NCBI GenBank assembly: GCA_964538915.1
Contig: CAZIFB010000006.1
Span: forward strand, 100,767-164,766
Length of the DNA stretch: 64,000 nucleotides
Reading direction: 5' to 3'
Source of the DNA: JAEUHQ01 sp964538915
Lineage (GTDB): Bacteria > Planctomycetota > UBA1135 > UBA2386
Shown one piece after another: positions 42,870-52,026 of this stretch. How positions within the stretch are numbered: position 1 is the first letter of the stretch; each line of letters starts with the position of its first letter. The translations under genes and the position numbers were made by a program. The notes below the pieces were generated by a model. The model searched no databases, was not told the origin of the DNA, and saw nothing but the letters and a program-made list of their open reading frames with translations.

Positions 42870-45527
42870 ATGTCCGAGCAGAAGCAGACGTACGACCCCG
42901 CGGCGATCGAACCGAAGTGGCAGCGGTTCTGGAGCGAGCGGAAGGTCTTCCAGGCGAAGAACCCCGGCGACCCCGGCTTCGATCCGAAGCAGCCGAAGTT
43001 CTACGCGCTCGACATGTTCCCCTATCCGTCGGCGGCCGGCCTGCACGTCGGCCATCCGGAGGGTTACACGGCGACGGACATCGTCTCGCGCTGGAAGCGG
43101 GCCAAGGGCTTCAACGTGCTGCACCCGATGGGGTGGGACGCGTTCGGCCTGCCCGCCGAACAGTGGGCGATCAAGACGAACGCGCACCCGGCGCAGACGA
43201 CCGCCGACAGCATCACGACGTTCAAGCGGCAGCTGATGCGGCTCGGCTTCTCGTACGACTGGGATCGCGAGATCAGCACCGCCGACCCGAAGTTCTTCCG
43301 GTGGACGCAGTGGATCTGGAAGAAGCTGTACGAGCGCGGCCTCGCCTACGAGTCGAACGCGCCGGTGTGGTGGTGCGAGGCGCTCGGCACCGTGCTGAGC
43401 AACGACGAGGTCATCAACGGCCGCAGCGAGCGCGGCGACCACCCGTGCGAACGGCGCCCGCTGCGCCAGTGGGTGCTGAAGATCACCGAGTACGCCGAGC
43501 GCCTGCTCGGTGACGTCGATCGCGTCGACTGGTCCGAGTCGCTGAAGACGATGCAGCGCGAGTGGATCGGCAAGAGCGAGGGAGCCGAGGTCGACTTCGA
43601 CGTGCACGGCCACGCCGGCACGAAGGTGCGTGTCTTCACGACGCGGCCCGACACTCTGTTCGGCGCGTCGTTCATGGTGCTGTCGCCCGAGCACCCTCTC
43701 GTGGCGAAGATCACGACGCCGGCGCAGCGAGCGGCCGTCGATGCCTACGTGAAGGCTGCTTCGAGCAAGAGCGAACTCGAGCGCACCGAGCTGCAGAAGG
43801 ACAAGACCGGCGTCTGGACCGGGGCGTACGCACAGAACCCCCTGTTCCCTGGCGCGCCCGCTACCGACCGCGAGCGGGCCCTCGCCTCGATGCGCGGGCG
43901 CATCCCGATCTGGATCGCCGACTACGTGATCGTCACGTACGGCACCGGCGCGATCATGGCGGTGCCCGCCGGCGACGAACGCGACTTCGCGTTCGCGAAG
44001 AAGTTTGCCCTGCCGATCCCCGGCATCTTCGCGCCGAGCCCCGAGCAGGTCGGCGGCGACGCGGCGCGCGCGGCGAAGATCGCGGCGGGGGAGGAGTGCT
44101 GCACCGACGACGTGCCGTTCGGGCCGCACAACACGAACGGCGACCTGTCGATCGCGGGCCTCGGCATGGCCGCCGCGAAGAAGGCGGTCATCGCGTGGCT
44201 CGTGGAGAAGGGCCGCGGCGAAGCGAAGGTCACCTACAAGCTCCGCGACTGGCTCTTCAGCCGGCAGCGCTACTGGGGCGAGCCGTTTCCAGTGCTGCAC
44301 ACGCAGGGCGGCGTCGAACTCGTGCCCGACGAGCAGCTGCCGGTCGAGCTGCCGCACATGGACGACTTCAAGCCGGGCGGCACGCCGGAGTCGCCGCTGC
44401 TGCGCGCGAAGGAGTGGGTCGCGACGAAGGATCACGCGGGCCGCGCCGCGCAGCGCGAGATCAACACGATGCCCGGCGCCGCCGGCTCGAGCTGGTACTT
44501 CCTCCGCTTCTGCGATCCGACGAACGCGCGCGAGTTCTGCAGCCGCGCGGCGAGCGACTACTGGATGCCGGTCGACCTCTACGTCGGCGGCACCGAGCAC
44601 GCGGTCGGCCACCTGCTCTACTCGCGCTTCTGGACGAAGGTGCTGCAGGACGCGGGCTTCGTGCGCGACGGCGAGCCGTTCCAGAAGCTCTACAACCAGG
44701 GGATGATACAGTCGTTCGCGTACCAGGACGCGCGCGGCGCGGTCGTCCCGGTCAGGGAGACGAAGGAGCAGGGCGACGACGTGGTGCACGCGACGACGGG
44801 CGAGAAGCTGACCCGCATCGTCACCAAGATGAGCAAGCGCTACGGCAACGTCGTCAACCCCGACGACGTGGTCGCGGAGTACGGCGCCGACACTCTGCGG
44901 CTGTACGAGATGTACATGGGCCCGCTCGCGGACAGCAAGCCGTGGAACCCGAAGGACGTGCCCGGTGTGCACCGCTTCCTGCAGCGGAGCTGGCGCCTCG
45001 TGGTACCCGAGTTCGCGGAGAACGGCACGATCCATGCGCACCTGCGCAGCGATCGCCCCGACGACCCGGAGATCGAGAAGGCGCTGCACCGCACCATCCA
45101 CAAGGTCGACGGCGACATCGAGCGCATGGCGTTCAACACGGCGATCGCCGCGATGATGATCTTCGTGAACGAAGCGACGAAGGCGATGGACCGGCTGAGC
45201 CGGAACCAGCTGCTGCGGTACGCTCAGGTGCTGCAGCCCTTCGCGCCGCACCTCGCCGAGGAACTCTGGGAACGGCTCGCCGGCGACGGCCTGCTCGCTC
45301 GCGCGCCCTGGCCGAAGGTCGACCCGGCGCTGCTCGTCGACGACGAGATCGAGATCGCGGTGCAGGTGCTCGGCAAGGTGCGAGGCCACGCGAAGGTGCC
45401 GACGAACGCCGGCAACGACGTCGTCCTCGCGGCGGCGCGGGCGGTCGTGGCGAGCTACCTCGAGGGCAAGACGGTCGTGAAGGAGATCGTTGTGCCGAAG
45501 AAGCTCGTCAACTTCGTGGTGAAGTAG
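42870..45527 (+). CDS. leuS: Leucyl-tRNA synthetase
   Basis: The 885-residue class I synthetase has HIGH as HVGHPEGYTATDI, followed by HPMGWDAFGLPAEQ, and KMSKS as KMSKRYGNVV. The CP1 editing domain (TTRPDTLFGASFMVLSPEHP; ITTYGTGAI-type loop VTYGTGAIMAVP) and the C-terminal anticodon-binding domain are present. Length is normal for bacterial LeuRS. It charges tRNA-Leu and hydrolyses mischarged isoleucine or norvaline. It is monocistronic here. The high-GC norm is restored from this gene onward. Confidence 0.96.
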   Translation: MSEQKQTYDPAAIEPKWQRFWSERKVFQAKNPGDPGFDPKQPKFYALDMFPYPSAAGLHVGHPEGYTATDIVSRWKRAKGFNVLHPMGWDAFGLPAEQWAIKTNAHPAQTTADSITTFKRQLMRLGFSYDWDREISTADPKFFRWTQWIWKKLYERGLAYESNAPVWWCEALGTVLSNDEVINGRSERGDHPCERRPLRQWVLKITEYAERLLGDVDRVDWSESLKTMQREWIGKSEGAEVDFDVHGHAGTKVRVFTTRPDTLFGASFMVLSPEHPLVAKITTPAQRAAVDAYVKAASSKSELERTELQKDKTGVWTGAYAQNPLFPGAPATDRERALASMRGRIPIWIADYVIVTYGTGAIMAVPAGDERDFAFAKKFALPIPGIFAPSPEQVGGDAARAAKIAAGEECCTDDVPFGPHNTNGDLSIAGLGMAAAKKAVIAWLVEKGRGEAKVTYKLRDWLFSRQRYWGEPFPVLHTQGGVELVPDEQLPVELPHMDDFKPGGTPESPLLRAKEWVATKDHAGRAAQREINTMPGAAGSSWYFLRFCDPTNAREFCSRAASDYWMPVDLYVGGTEHAVGHLLYSRFWTKVLQDAGFVRDGEPFQKLYNQGMIQSFAYQDARGAVVPVRETKEQGDDVVHATTGEKLTRIVTKMSKRYGNVVNPDDVVAEYGADTLRLYEMYMGPLADSKPWNPKDVPGVHRFLQRSWRLVVPEFAENGTIHAHLRSDRPDDPEIEKALHRTIHKVDGDIERMAFNTAIAAMMIFVNEATKAMDRLSRNQLLRYAQVLQPFAPHLAEELWERLAGDGLLARAPWPKVDPALLVDDEIEIAVQVLGKVRGHAKVPTNAGNDVVLAAARAVVASYLEGKTVVKEIVVPKKLVNFVVK

Positions 45528-45573
45528 GTCGTTCGCCGCGGCCGCCGACCCGAACCGTTCCGCGGGCGCGAGT

Positions 45574-46005
45574 TCACTTCGCTCGTTTCGCGTCGAAGGC
45601 GCGCCGCGCGGTCTCGATCGCCTCGAGATGCGCGCCGGCCCACTTCCACACGCCGCAGAACGCCTCGCCCAGACTGTCGCCCATCGGCGTCAGCTCGTAG
45701 TCGACGTGCGGCGGAACGACCGGGTGGACCGTGCGCACGACGAGGCCGTCGCGCTCCATCGCCCGCAGCGTCTGTGTCAGCATCTTCTGGCTGATGCCGG
45801 GCAGCGCGTCGACGATGCGCGTGAAGCGCATCGTGCCGCCCGCGGTCAGCGCCTCGATCACGAGCATCGTCCACTTGTCGGCGACGCGGCCTATCAGTTC
45901 GTCGACAAGCGCCGCGATGCGTGGGTCGCAGCCCTCACCGTCGCCCGTGCAGTACTCCTTCGCGTCGGCGATCTGCTTCTTCGAGAGCTTGCCCGTAGTG
46001 CCCAT
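45574..46005 (-). CDS. HxlR-family transcriptional regulator
   Basis: The 143-residue winged-helix protein has the HxlR pattern: an N-terminal Cys (EYCTGDGEGCDP), DKWTMLVIEALTAGG, MRFTRIVDALPGISQKMLTQTLRAMERDGLV and DYELTPMGDSL. HxlR proteins often sense redox or electrophiles through that cysteine and control a divergent gene. Here it is divergent from the SDR gene, 74 bases away. Confidence 0.88.
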   Translation of the reverse strand: MGTTGKLSKKQIADAKEYCTGDGEGCDPRIAALVDELIGRVADKWTMLVIEALTAGGTMRFTRIVDALPGISQKMLTQTLRAMERDGLVVRTVHPVVPPHVDYELTPMGDSLGEAFCGVWKWAGAHLEAIETARRAFDAKRAK

Positions 46006-46011
46006 GGTTAC

Positions 46012-46058
46012 CGAAAGGTGAGTATGGCGGCGAAAGGTGCCTTCTTCCGATCGGGAAG
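46012..46058. promoter_or_regulatory. Direct and inverted repeats in the HxlR/SDR divergent promoter
   Basis: CGAAAGGTG occurs at 46012-46020 and 46031-46039, 19 bases start to start, about two helical turns. CTTCC (46044-46048) and GGAAG (46054-46058) form inverted arms with a five-base spacer. Both could be HxlR operators. Confidence 0.4.
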
Positions 46059-46079
46059 TGACTGCCTACGTTCCCGGCC

Positions 46080-46847
46080 ATGAAACCCGAAGGCAACACC
46101 ATCCTCGTCACCGGCGGCGGCAGCGGCATCGGTCGCGGACTCGCCGAAGCGCTGCACCGGAAGAAGAACCGCGTCGTCGTCGCCGGCCGGCGGCACGAGG
46201 TGCTCGAACGCGTCGTGCGCGACAACCCGGGCATGAGTGCGATGACGGTCGACGTCGAGGACCCGGCTGCGATCCGAGACTTCGCGCGGCAGCTCCTGGC
46301 GCGCTTCCCGGACCTGGACGTCGTCGTGCACAACGCCGGCATCATGCGGAGCGAAGACCTCAGGAAGGGCACCGCGCACGTCGCGGACGCCGAGGCGATG
46401 GTGACGACCAACCTGCTCGGACCGATCCGCCTCACCGCGGAACTGCTGCCGCACCTGCTGAAGAGGCCGAGCGGGGCGATCGTCACGGTGACCTCGGGGC
46501 TCGGGTTCGTGCCTCTCGCCGGCGCGCCGACGTACAGCGCGACGAAGGCGGCGCTGCATTCCTGGACCGAGTCGCTGCGCTACCAGTTGAAGGACACGAG
46601 GGTCGCAGTGATCGAGCTGCCGCCGCCGTACGTGCAGACCGAACTGACCGGCGCGCACCAGTCCAGCGATCCCCGCGCGATGCCGCTTCACGAGTTCGTG
46701 GAGGAGTCGATGCGCCTCCTCTTCGCATCGAAGACGCCGCACGAGGTTCTCGTCGAGCGCGTGAAGCCGCTGCGCTTCGCCGCGCGCGGCGACTACGACG
46801 GGTTCTTCAAGGTCTTCAACGACGCGATGGCCGCGGACCGGCACTGA
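46080..46847 (+). CDS. Short-chain dehydrogenase/reductase (DltE-like)
   Basis: The 255-residue protein has the Rossmann motif TGGGSGIGRGLAE, the NNAG-equivalent VHNAGIM, Ser in VTSGLGF and the catalytic YSATK. The C-terminal region (LPPPYVQTELTG; MRLLFASKTPHEVLVERVKPLRF) matches the DltE-like SDR group. It reduces or oxidises a small carbonyl or alcohol with NAD(P)H. It is probably controlled by the divergent HxlR regulator. Confidence 0.88.
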   Translation: MKPEGNTILVTGGGSGIGRGLAEALHRKKNRVVVAGRRHEVLERVVRDNPGMSAMTVDVEDPAAIRDFARQLLARFPDLDVVVHNAGIMRSEDLRKGTAHVADAEAMVTTNLLGPIRLTAELLPHLLKRPSGAIVTVTSGLGFVPLAGAPTYSATKAALHSWTESLRYQLKDTRVAVIELPPPYVQTELTGAHQSSDPRAMPLHEFVEESMRLLFASKTPHEVLVERVKPLRFAARGDYDGFFKVFNDAMAADRH

Positions 46848-46865
46848 GGCGCGCCGCGCACTCCG

Positions 46866-48545
46866 TCACTCCGCCCGCGCAGCCGCGAGCACGTCCTCGA
46901 GCGTGACGAGGCCCTGCTGCGCCTTCGCGAAGCCGTCCTCGAGCAGTCGCCTGTAGCCGGCGGCGGTCGCGAGCCTGGCGATCTCGGCATCGTCGAGGCG
47001 TCGCGAGATCGCGGAAGCGAGCTCCGGGGACACGTACAGCACTTCGTGGATCGCGATGCGCCCGCGCTTGCCGCGGTTGCGACAGGTCTGGCAGCCCTTG
47101 CCCTGCACGAAGTCGCCGCCGGCGTCGCGCGCGTCGTCGCCGAACTCGGCCAGCACGTCGTCGTCGGGCGTCACCGACACCGCGCAATCCGCGCACACGC
47201 GCGGCACCAGCCGTTGTCCGACGATGCATCGCAGCGCCGGGCCGAGCAGGTACGGGGCGACGCCCATGTCGCAGAGGCGATGGACCGCGGCGAGCGCACT
47301 ATTCGTGTGCAGCGTGCTCAGCACCATGTGGCCCGTCAGCGCCGCCTGGATAGCGATCGCCGCCGTCTCCGCGTCGCGGATCTCGCCGATCATCACGACG
47401 TCCGGGTCCTGGCGGAGGATCGAGCGCAGCGCGTTCGCGAACGTGCGATCCGCCTTCACGTCGACCTGCACCTGCGTCGCGCCGGCGAGTTCGTATTCGA
47501 CCGGGTCCTCGACGGTGACGAGGTTGCTCGAGGGCTTGTTGAGTTCGCCCATCGCCGCGTAGAGCGTCGTGGTCTTGCCCGACCCCGTCGGTCCCGTGAG
47601 CAGCACGATCCCGTTCGGCGCCGTGTACCCGCGACGGAACATCGCGAGGTTGTCGTCGCTCATCTCGAGCTTCGCCGGGTCGAGCTTCACGCCGCTGCGG
47701 TCGAGCACGCGGAGAACGGCCTTCTCGCCGAGCACGCTCGGCAGGACGGAGACGCGGAGTTCGACGTCCTCCGTCACGGCGATGCGGCCGTCCTGAGGCT
47801 TTCGGCTCTCGCCGATGTCCATCTTCGCCATGACCTTGACGCGGGCGACCACCGCGCGGTGCAGGCCGGCGGGCAGCTCGTACATCAGGTCGAGTTCGCC
47901 GTCGACGCGGATACGGACACGCAGACCGGCGCGCATCGGCTCGACGTGGATGTCGCTCGCCTTCGCGCGCATCGCTTCCGCGACGAGGTGGTCGACGAGC
48001 TGGATGACGGCGTCGTCACCGACCATGCGGCGGAGCTTGTCCGCGTCACTGACGCTGCGAACGTCGATCTCGGCCTTGAGCAGCCTCTGGATGAGGCCCT
48101 CGATGCCCGACGAACCGCGCTCCATGCGCTCGAGGGTCGCGGCGATCGCCTGCGGTGTGGTCAGCACCACCTGCACGGACTGCCCCGTCACCTCCTGGAT
48201 CTCGTCCACAGCGAGCAGGTCGAACGGGTTCTTCATCGCGACCGACAGCACCTCGCCGTCCTCGTCGACGACGACCGCCTGGTGGCGCAGCGCCATGTCG
48301 AGCGGGAGGCGGTGCAGGTGCTTCGGGTCGAGGCTGCGGTCGTCGAGCGGATGGAACGGCATCCCGAGCAGTTCCGCCCAGATGCGGTAGCCCCGCTCCT
48401 GGGTGATGACGCCGAGCGACACCAGTCTCTCGATCTGCGCACTCTCACCGCTCGGACAGTCCCGTAGGGTCGCCTCGATGACGAGACGGTCCTCGTCGAG
48501 GCTGAGGGCGAGCGCCCCGATCAAGTCCGCCTTCGTTTCGACCAC
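46866..48545 (-). CDS. gspE: Type II secretion / type IV pilus assembly ATPase GspE
   Basis: The 559-residue ATPase has an N-terminal GspE/MshEN domain (LVSLGVITQERGYRIWAELLG), a central domain ASDIHVEPMRAGLRVRIRVDG, Walker A GPTGSGKTT (about residues 318-326), Asp box TVEDPVEY, Walker B VVMIGEIRDAETA, and His box LSTLHTNSA. Two CxxC pairs (CADC; CQTC) form the zinc module typical of GspE/PilB. GTG 48545 is the first start in front of the conserved N-domain. It powers pilus assembly at the inner membrane. It is divergent from the pseudopilin-GspF-secretin operon. Confidence 0.93.
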   Translation of the reverse strand: MVETKADLIGALALSLDEDRLVIEATLRDCPSGESAQIERLVSLGVITQERGYRIWAELLGMPFHPLDDRSLDPKHLHRLPLDMALRHQAVVVDEDGEVLSVAMKNPFDLLAVDEIQEVTGQSVQVVLTTPQAIAATLERMERGSSGIEGLIQRLLKAEIDVRSVSDADKLRRMVGDDAVIQLVDHLVAEAMRAKASDIHVEPMRAGLRVRIRVDGELDLMYELPAGLHRAVVARVKVMAKMDIGESRKPQDGRIAVTEDVELRVSVLPSVLGEKAVLRVLDRSGVKLDPAKLEMSDDNLAMFRRGYTAPNGIVLLTGPTGSGKTTTLYAAMGELNKPSSNLVTVEDPVEYELAGATQVQVDVKADRTFANALRSILRQDPDVVMIGEIRDAETAAIAIQAALTGHMVLSTLHTNSALAAVHRLCDMGVAPYLLGPALRCIVGQRLVPRVCADCAVSVTPDDDVLAEFGDDARDAGGDFVQGKGCQTCRNRGKRGRIAIHEVLYVSPELASAISRRLDDAEIARLATAAGYRRLLEDGFAKAQQGLVTLEDVLAAARAE

Positions 48546-48687
48546 GGAAACGAATCGGCCGCCGCGGGGGGGCAGCCTGAGGCGACCCGGCCGTGGCAAC
48601 GCCCAAGTCGCCTCAAGGGCGCTTCCGTGCGGTGTCGATCCTCACGCCATGTGTTCGAACGCCCGTCCTGATCGGAATCTCGTCTCC

Positions 48688-49302
48688 ATGCAGCGCGGCT
48701 TCACGCTCGTGGAAGTCATCGTCGTGCTGTCGGTCATCCTCCTGCTCACCGGCATCGCCGTGCCGATGCTCAGCGGCTACATGGAGGACGGGCGTCGCGC
48801 CCGGGCCGAGGCCGAAGTGAAGGTCGTCGCGGCGAGCGTTGCGTCCTTCTACAAGGACGTCGGCACCTACCCGGCCCGCAACGGTGCGGGCGTCAACAAC
48901 CAGGTCTACGTGCTGCTCACGGGGTCGAGCATGCCGACGGCGAACCCGTTCGCCGCGAACCACCAGTGGATCACGTGGGGCATGAACGCGACCCGCGGCG
49001 ACCTGCTCGACAACCACCTGATCCGGAACACGCCGCAGGGCCAGTCGGGCGGTGCCTACACGACCACCGGCAGCGTGCGGTGGCGCGGACCCTACTTCGC
49101 CGGGACCTCGCCGCTCGATCCGTGGGGCCGTCCGTACGTGGTCAACGTCGTCTCGGGGCATTCGACGAGCGCCACGAACTACAAGCGCCTCTGGGTGATG
49201 TCGGCCGGCCCGAACGGCCGCATCGACACGCCGCAGACGTCGACCGCGACCACCGACCTCACCGGCGACGACATCGGCGTGCTGATCGGCCAGCGGCCGT
49301 GA
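48688..49302 (+). CDS. GspG-like type II secretion pseudopilin
   Basis: The 204-residue prepilin has the cleavage site MQRG|FTLVEVIVVLSVILL, with the essential Glu at mature position 5. The C-terminus has a GspG-like calcium motif (VMSAGPNGRIDTP and then TGDDIGVLI), preceded by the conserved DPWGRPYVV. It is the first gene of the plus-strand pilus operon and probably the major subunit. ATG 48688 gives the expected short leader; ATG 48649 would give a long one. Confidence 0.88.
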   Translation: MQRGFTLVEVIVVLSVILLLTGIAVPMLSGYMEDGRRARAEAEVKVVAASVASFYKDVGTYPARNGAGVNNQVYVLLTGSSMPTANPFAANHQWITWGMNATRGDLLDNHLIRNTPQGQSGGAYTTTGSVRWRGPYFAGTSPLDPWGRPYVVNVVSGHSTSATNYKRLWVMSAGPNGRIDTPQTSTATTDLTGDDIGVLIGQRP

Positions 49303-49364
49303 TCGCCGCGCCGTGACGCGCATCCCCCTTGCGCGTCGCGGGGACGGGCTTCCCCCGAAGTTCC

Positions 49365-50570
49365 ATGCGCTTTCGGACCACGGTTCTCGAGAACGACGGC
49401 TCGACGATCCAGCAGGACCTGGAGTCCGCGGACGAGCAGTCGCTGCACGTGCAGTTGCACCGGCAGGGACGGACCCTGCTTCGCGTCAAGGCGCTCGAGT
49501 CCAAGGCCGAGAGCGCGGCTGCGGAGCAGGTGTCGCTCTCGCAGCGGCAGCTGCTCCTGCTGACCCAGGCCTTGTACGAAGCACTCGACGCCGGCGTGCC
49601 GTTGCTGACGACGCTGCGAGCCGTCGCCGAACAGGAGACCGACGAGCGCATCGTCGACCTGCTCGCGGACATGGGACAGCGCGTCGAAGCGGGGCAGCAG
49701 CTCTCCGACGCACTCGATGCATACCCGCGCACGTTCCCGCCGGTCTACTGCGCGCTCGTCCGCGCCGGAGAACAGTCGGGCAGCCTGCCGCGCGTCCTGA
49801 GTTCGATCCTCGACTACCTCGAATGGCGCATGGACGTCGGCAGCACGATCCGCCAGGCGATGATCTACCCGCTGGTCGTCGGCGCGGCGGGCTACGGACT
49901 CGTGCTGTTCATGCTGTCGTTCGTCGTGCCGCGCCTCGGCTCGGTGCTCACGACGATGGGCGGGGATCTGCCCCGCGCGAGCCGGATCCTGATCGACTTC
50001 TCCTCCGTCGTCGCCAACCACGTCCTCGCCATCGTTGCCGGGACGATCCTCGCCGTCGTCGGTGTGGTCTTCGCGATGCGGACGCATCGTGTGCGCACCG
50101 CGGCGGCTTCGGTGCTGGCCTCGATACCCGTTGCGCGCGGCGTCGTTTCCGTGCTCGCGATCGCGCAGTTCTGCCGCACGTTCGGCGTCCTGCTGCAGGC
50201 GGGTCTGACGATGACGCACGCGCTCGAACTCGGCGCGGCATCGGTGGCGTCGCCTGCGTTCCGCGAGCGGGTGCTGAAGGCGAGAGAACGCATCCTCGGC
50301 GGCACGCGCCTGACCGACGCGACCGTGGAGGCCGAACTGCTCCCACCGGTCGCCCTCAGCATGGTGAAGGTCGGCGAAGAAGCCGGGCGTCTGCCGGCGA
50401 CATTCGAGCGGCTCGGTCGCCTGTACGACCGCGAAGTGAAGGCCTCCGTCAAGCGCGCCCTCGGCCTGCTCGAGCCGGCCGTCACCGTCGCGCTGGGCCT
50501 CGTCGTCGGCGGTGTCGCGGTTCTCGTCGTGACGACGATCTACTCCGCGATGAAGGGGATCGGCCGATGA
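49365..50570 (+). CDS. gspF: Type II secretion inner-membrane protein GspF/PilC-like
   Basis: The 401-residue protein has the GspF duplicated cytoplasmic domain: QRQLLLLTQALYEALDAGVP and AQFCRTFGVLLQAGLTMTHA. Each is followed by membrane segments (LVVGAAGYGLVLFMLSFVV; VTVALGLVVGGVAVLVVTTI). It forms the platform that couples the ATPase to pilin extrusion. The stop overlaps the next gene's ATG by four bases (ATGA at 50567-50570). Confidence 0.92.
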   Translation: MRFRTTVLENDGSTIQQDLESADEQSLHVQLHRQGRTLLRVKALESKAESAAAEQVSLSQRQLLLLTQALYEALDAGVPLLTTLRAVAEQETDERIVDLLADMGQRVEAGQQLSDALDAYPRTFPPVYCALVRAGEQSGSLPRVLSSILDYLEWRMDVGSTIRQAMIYPLVVGAAGYGLVLFMLSFVVPRLGSVLTTMGGDLPRASRILIDFSSVVANHVLAIVAGTILAVVGVVFAMRTHRVRTAAASVLASIPVARGVVSVLAIAQFCRTFGVLLQAGLTMTHALELGAASVASPAFRERVLKARERILGGTRLTDATVEAELLPPVALSMVKVGEEAGRLPATFERLGRLYDREVKASVKRALGLLEPAVTVALGLVVGGVAVLVVTTIYSAMKGIGR

Positions 50571-51382
50571 CCGCCGCGCAGCCATGCGAGCGTCGATCGG
50601 GCCAGCGTGGCTTCGCCCTGCTCGCGCTGCTCGCTCTCGTGGGCATGTTCGGCGTCGGGGCACTGCTCGTGGCCCAGCGGCTCGTGCCGACGTCGTCGCA
50701 GTTCGCCGACGACGCGGAGGACAACGTCGTCACCGTCGAACGCGCCGCGCGAGTCGCGTTCCGGCGCAACGGCGGGTTCCCCGCGAACCTCGCCGCACTC
50801 GCGACAGCGTCCGGTCTCGACTCCAGCGCGCGCTGGCGCACCGATCCGTGGCTGCCGCCGAACGATCTCGACTGGCGGCGCCCGTCGAACGGTGCGACCG
50901 TGCGCAGTCGCGGACCCGATCGGCGCCTCGGGACCGCCGACGACGTCGCGGCCGCGATCCTCGCGGAGGACCTCGTGCGCGTGCGGCAGCGCGGGCGCCT
51001 GCGCGTGCTGCGAGCCGTGCTGCTCCGCAGTCCGTACTTCTTCGCCGCGGGCATGGGACCCACGGAGACCGCGGCGATGCGCACCGCGATGCGACAGAAC
51101 GCGATCGCGCGCCGTTCGTGGGCGACGGCGGACACCGCGGCGCGGGTCGTGCTCCGCACCACACTCGACGACACGGCGGCGACGATCGCGAGCCTGCGTT
51201 CTGCGTACGGGTGCGCGGCGCTGCCGACGCGCGTCGTCGGCGCGAGCGGCCTGATGGGGGCGCTCGGCATGCCGGACTCCCGCGCCGTCGACGGCATCGG
51301 TCGTCGCCTCGTGCGCGATGTCTCGCTCGGCGTCGTCGCTCTGGGCTACGACCGGAGGAGGAACACCGATGACGACATGTGA
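50567..51382 (+). CDS. Atypical pseudopilin-like protein
   Basis: The 271-residue protein has a prepilin-like N-terminus (SGQRG|FALLALLALVGMFGVG), but position 5 of the mature chain is Leu rather than Glu. It carries a GPDRRLGTADDV segment like the calcium motif of the neighbouring pilins, placed in the middle of the chain. It may be a minor, tip-type (GspK-like) pseudopilin, which also lacks Glu5. It overlaps the next gene by 14 bases. Confidence 0.72.
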   Translation: MTAAQPCERRSGQRGFALLALLALVGMFGVGALLVAQRLVPTSSQFADDAEDNVVTVERAARVAFRRNGGFPANLAALATASGLDSSARWRTDPWLPPNDLDWRRPSNGATVRSRGPDRRLGTADDVAAAILAEDLVRVRQRGRLRVLRAVLLRSPYFFAAGMGPTETAAMRTAMRQNAIARRSWATADTAARVVLRTTLDDTAATIASLRSAYGCAALPTRVVGASGLMGALGMPDSRAVDGIGRRLVRDVSLGVVALGYDRRRNTDDDM

Positions 51383-52019
51383 ACGGCAGCGCGGCTTCAC
51401 GCTGCTCGAGATGATCATCGTGCTCGGCATCCTCGGCCTCCTGCTCGGCACCGCGGTCCCGCTCGTGAGCGGTGTCGTGCAGGCCGATCGCCGGCAGGAA
51501 GTGCGCCGCGAGCTCGCGGACATCGCCGCCGCGCTCGAGTCGTACTGGACCGACCACCAGGCGTTCCCCGCGACGCTGACGGCCACCGACTTCGTGGGCG
51601 TGCACCTGCAGCCGGGCGTCGATCGCACGGCGACCGTCGATCCGTTCGCGGCCGGGGCGAACTATCGTTATCGGCTGAACGCGACGGCCGGCACCGCGAC
51701 CGTGACGAGCGTCGGCGAGAACGGGCGCAACAACAACGGCACCGGCGACGACATCGTCGTCGTGGTGTACGCGTCGGTGCCCGGTCTCGCGAAGACCTGG
51801 CAGCGCTTCCGCCTGATCGTCGAGGTGCTCGCGAATCACATCGAGGCCGGGGGATCCGTCGCCGGTCCGTGGCCGGCGCTGCGTGCGAACCTCGGATTGC
51901 CGGCGGCGTACGACGCGGATGGATTCGGCACCACGATGCAGTGGGACGAGCCGACCCACGCACTCAGCAGTGCGGGACCCGATCGCACGTTCGGGACCGC
52001 GGACGACATCACCATGTGA
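51369..52019 (+). CDS. GspG-like pseudopilin with two calcium-type motifs
   Basis: The 216-residue prepilin has ERQRG|FTLLEMIIVLGILGL, with Glu5. The C-terminal half has VGENGRNNNGTGDDI and, at the very end, AGPDRTFGTADDITM. Both resemble the GspG calcium-binding loop, so this one protein carries the motif twice. It is expected to be a second pilus subunit. Confidence 0.86.
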   Translation: MTTCERQRGFTLLEMIIVLGILGLLLGTAVPLVSGVVQADRRQEVRRELADIAAALESYWTDHQAFPATLTATDFVGVHLQPGVDRTATVDPFAAGANYRYRLNATAGTATVTSVGENGRNNNGTGDDIVVVVYASVPGLAKTWQRFRLIVEVLANHIEAGGSVAGPWPALRANLGLPAAYDADGFGTTMQWDEPTHALSSAGPDRTFGTADDITM

Positions 52020-52026
52020 GGCAGAG

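Noticed and set aside
42777..45389. A long minus-strand open frame opposite leuS.
   Set aside because: It is Arg/Glu-rich without motifs, and leuS is clear on the plus strand.
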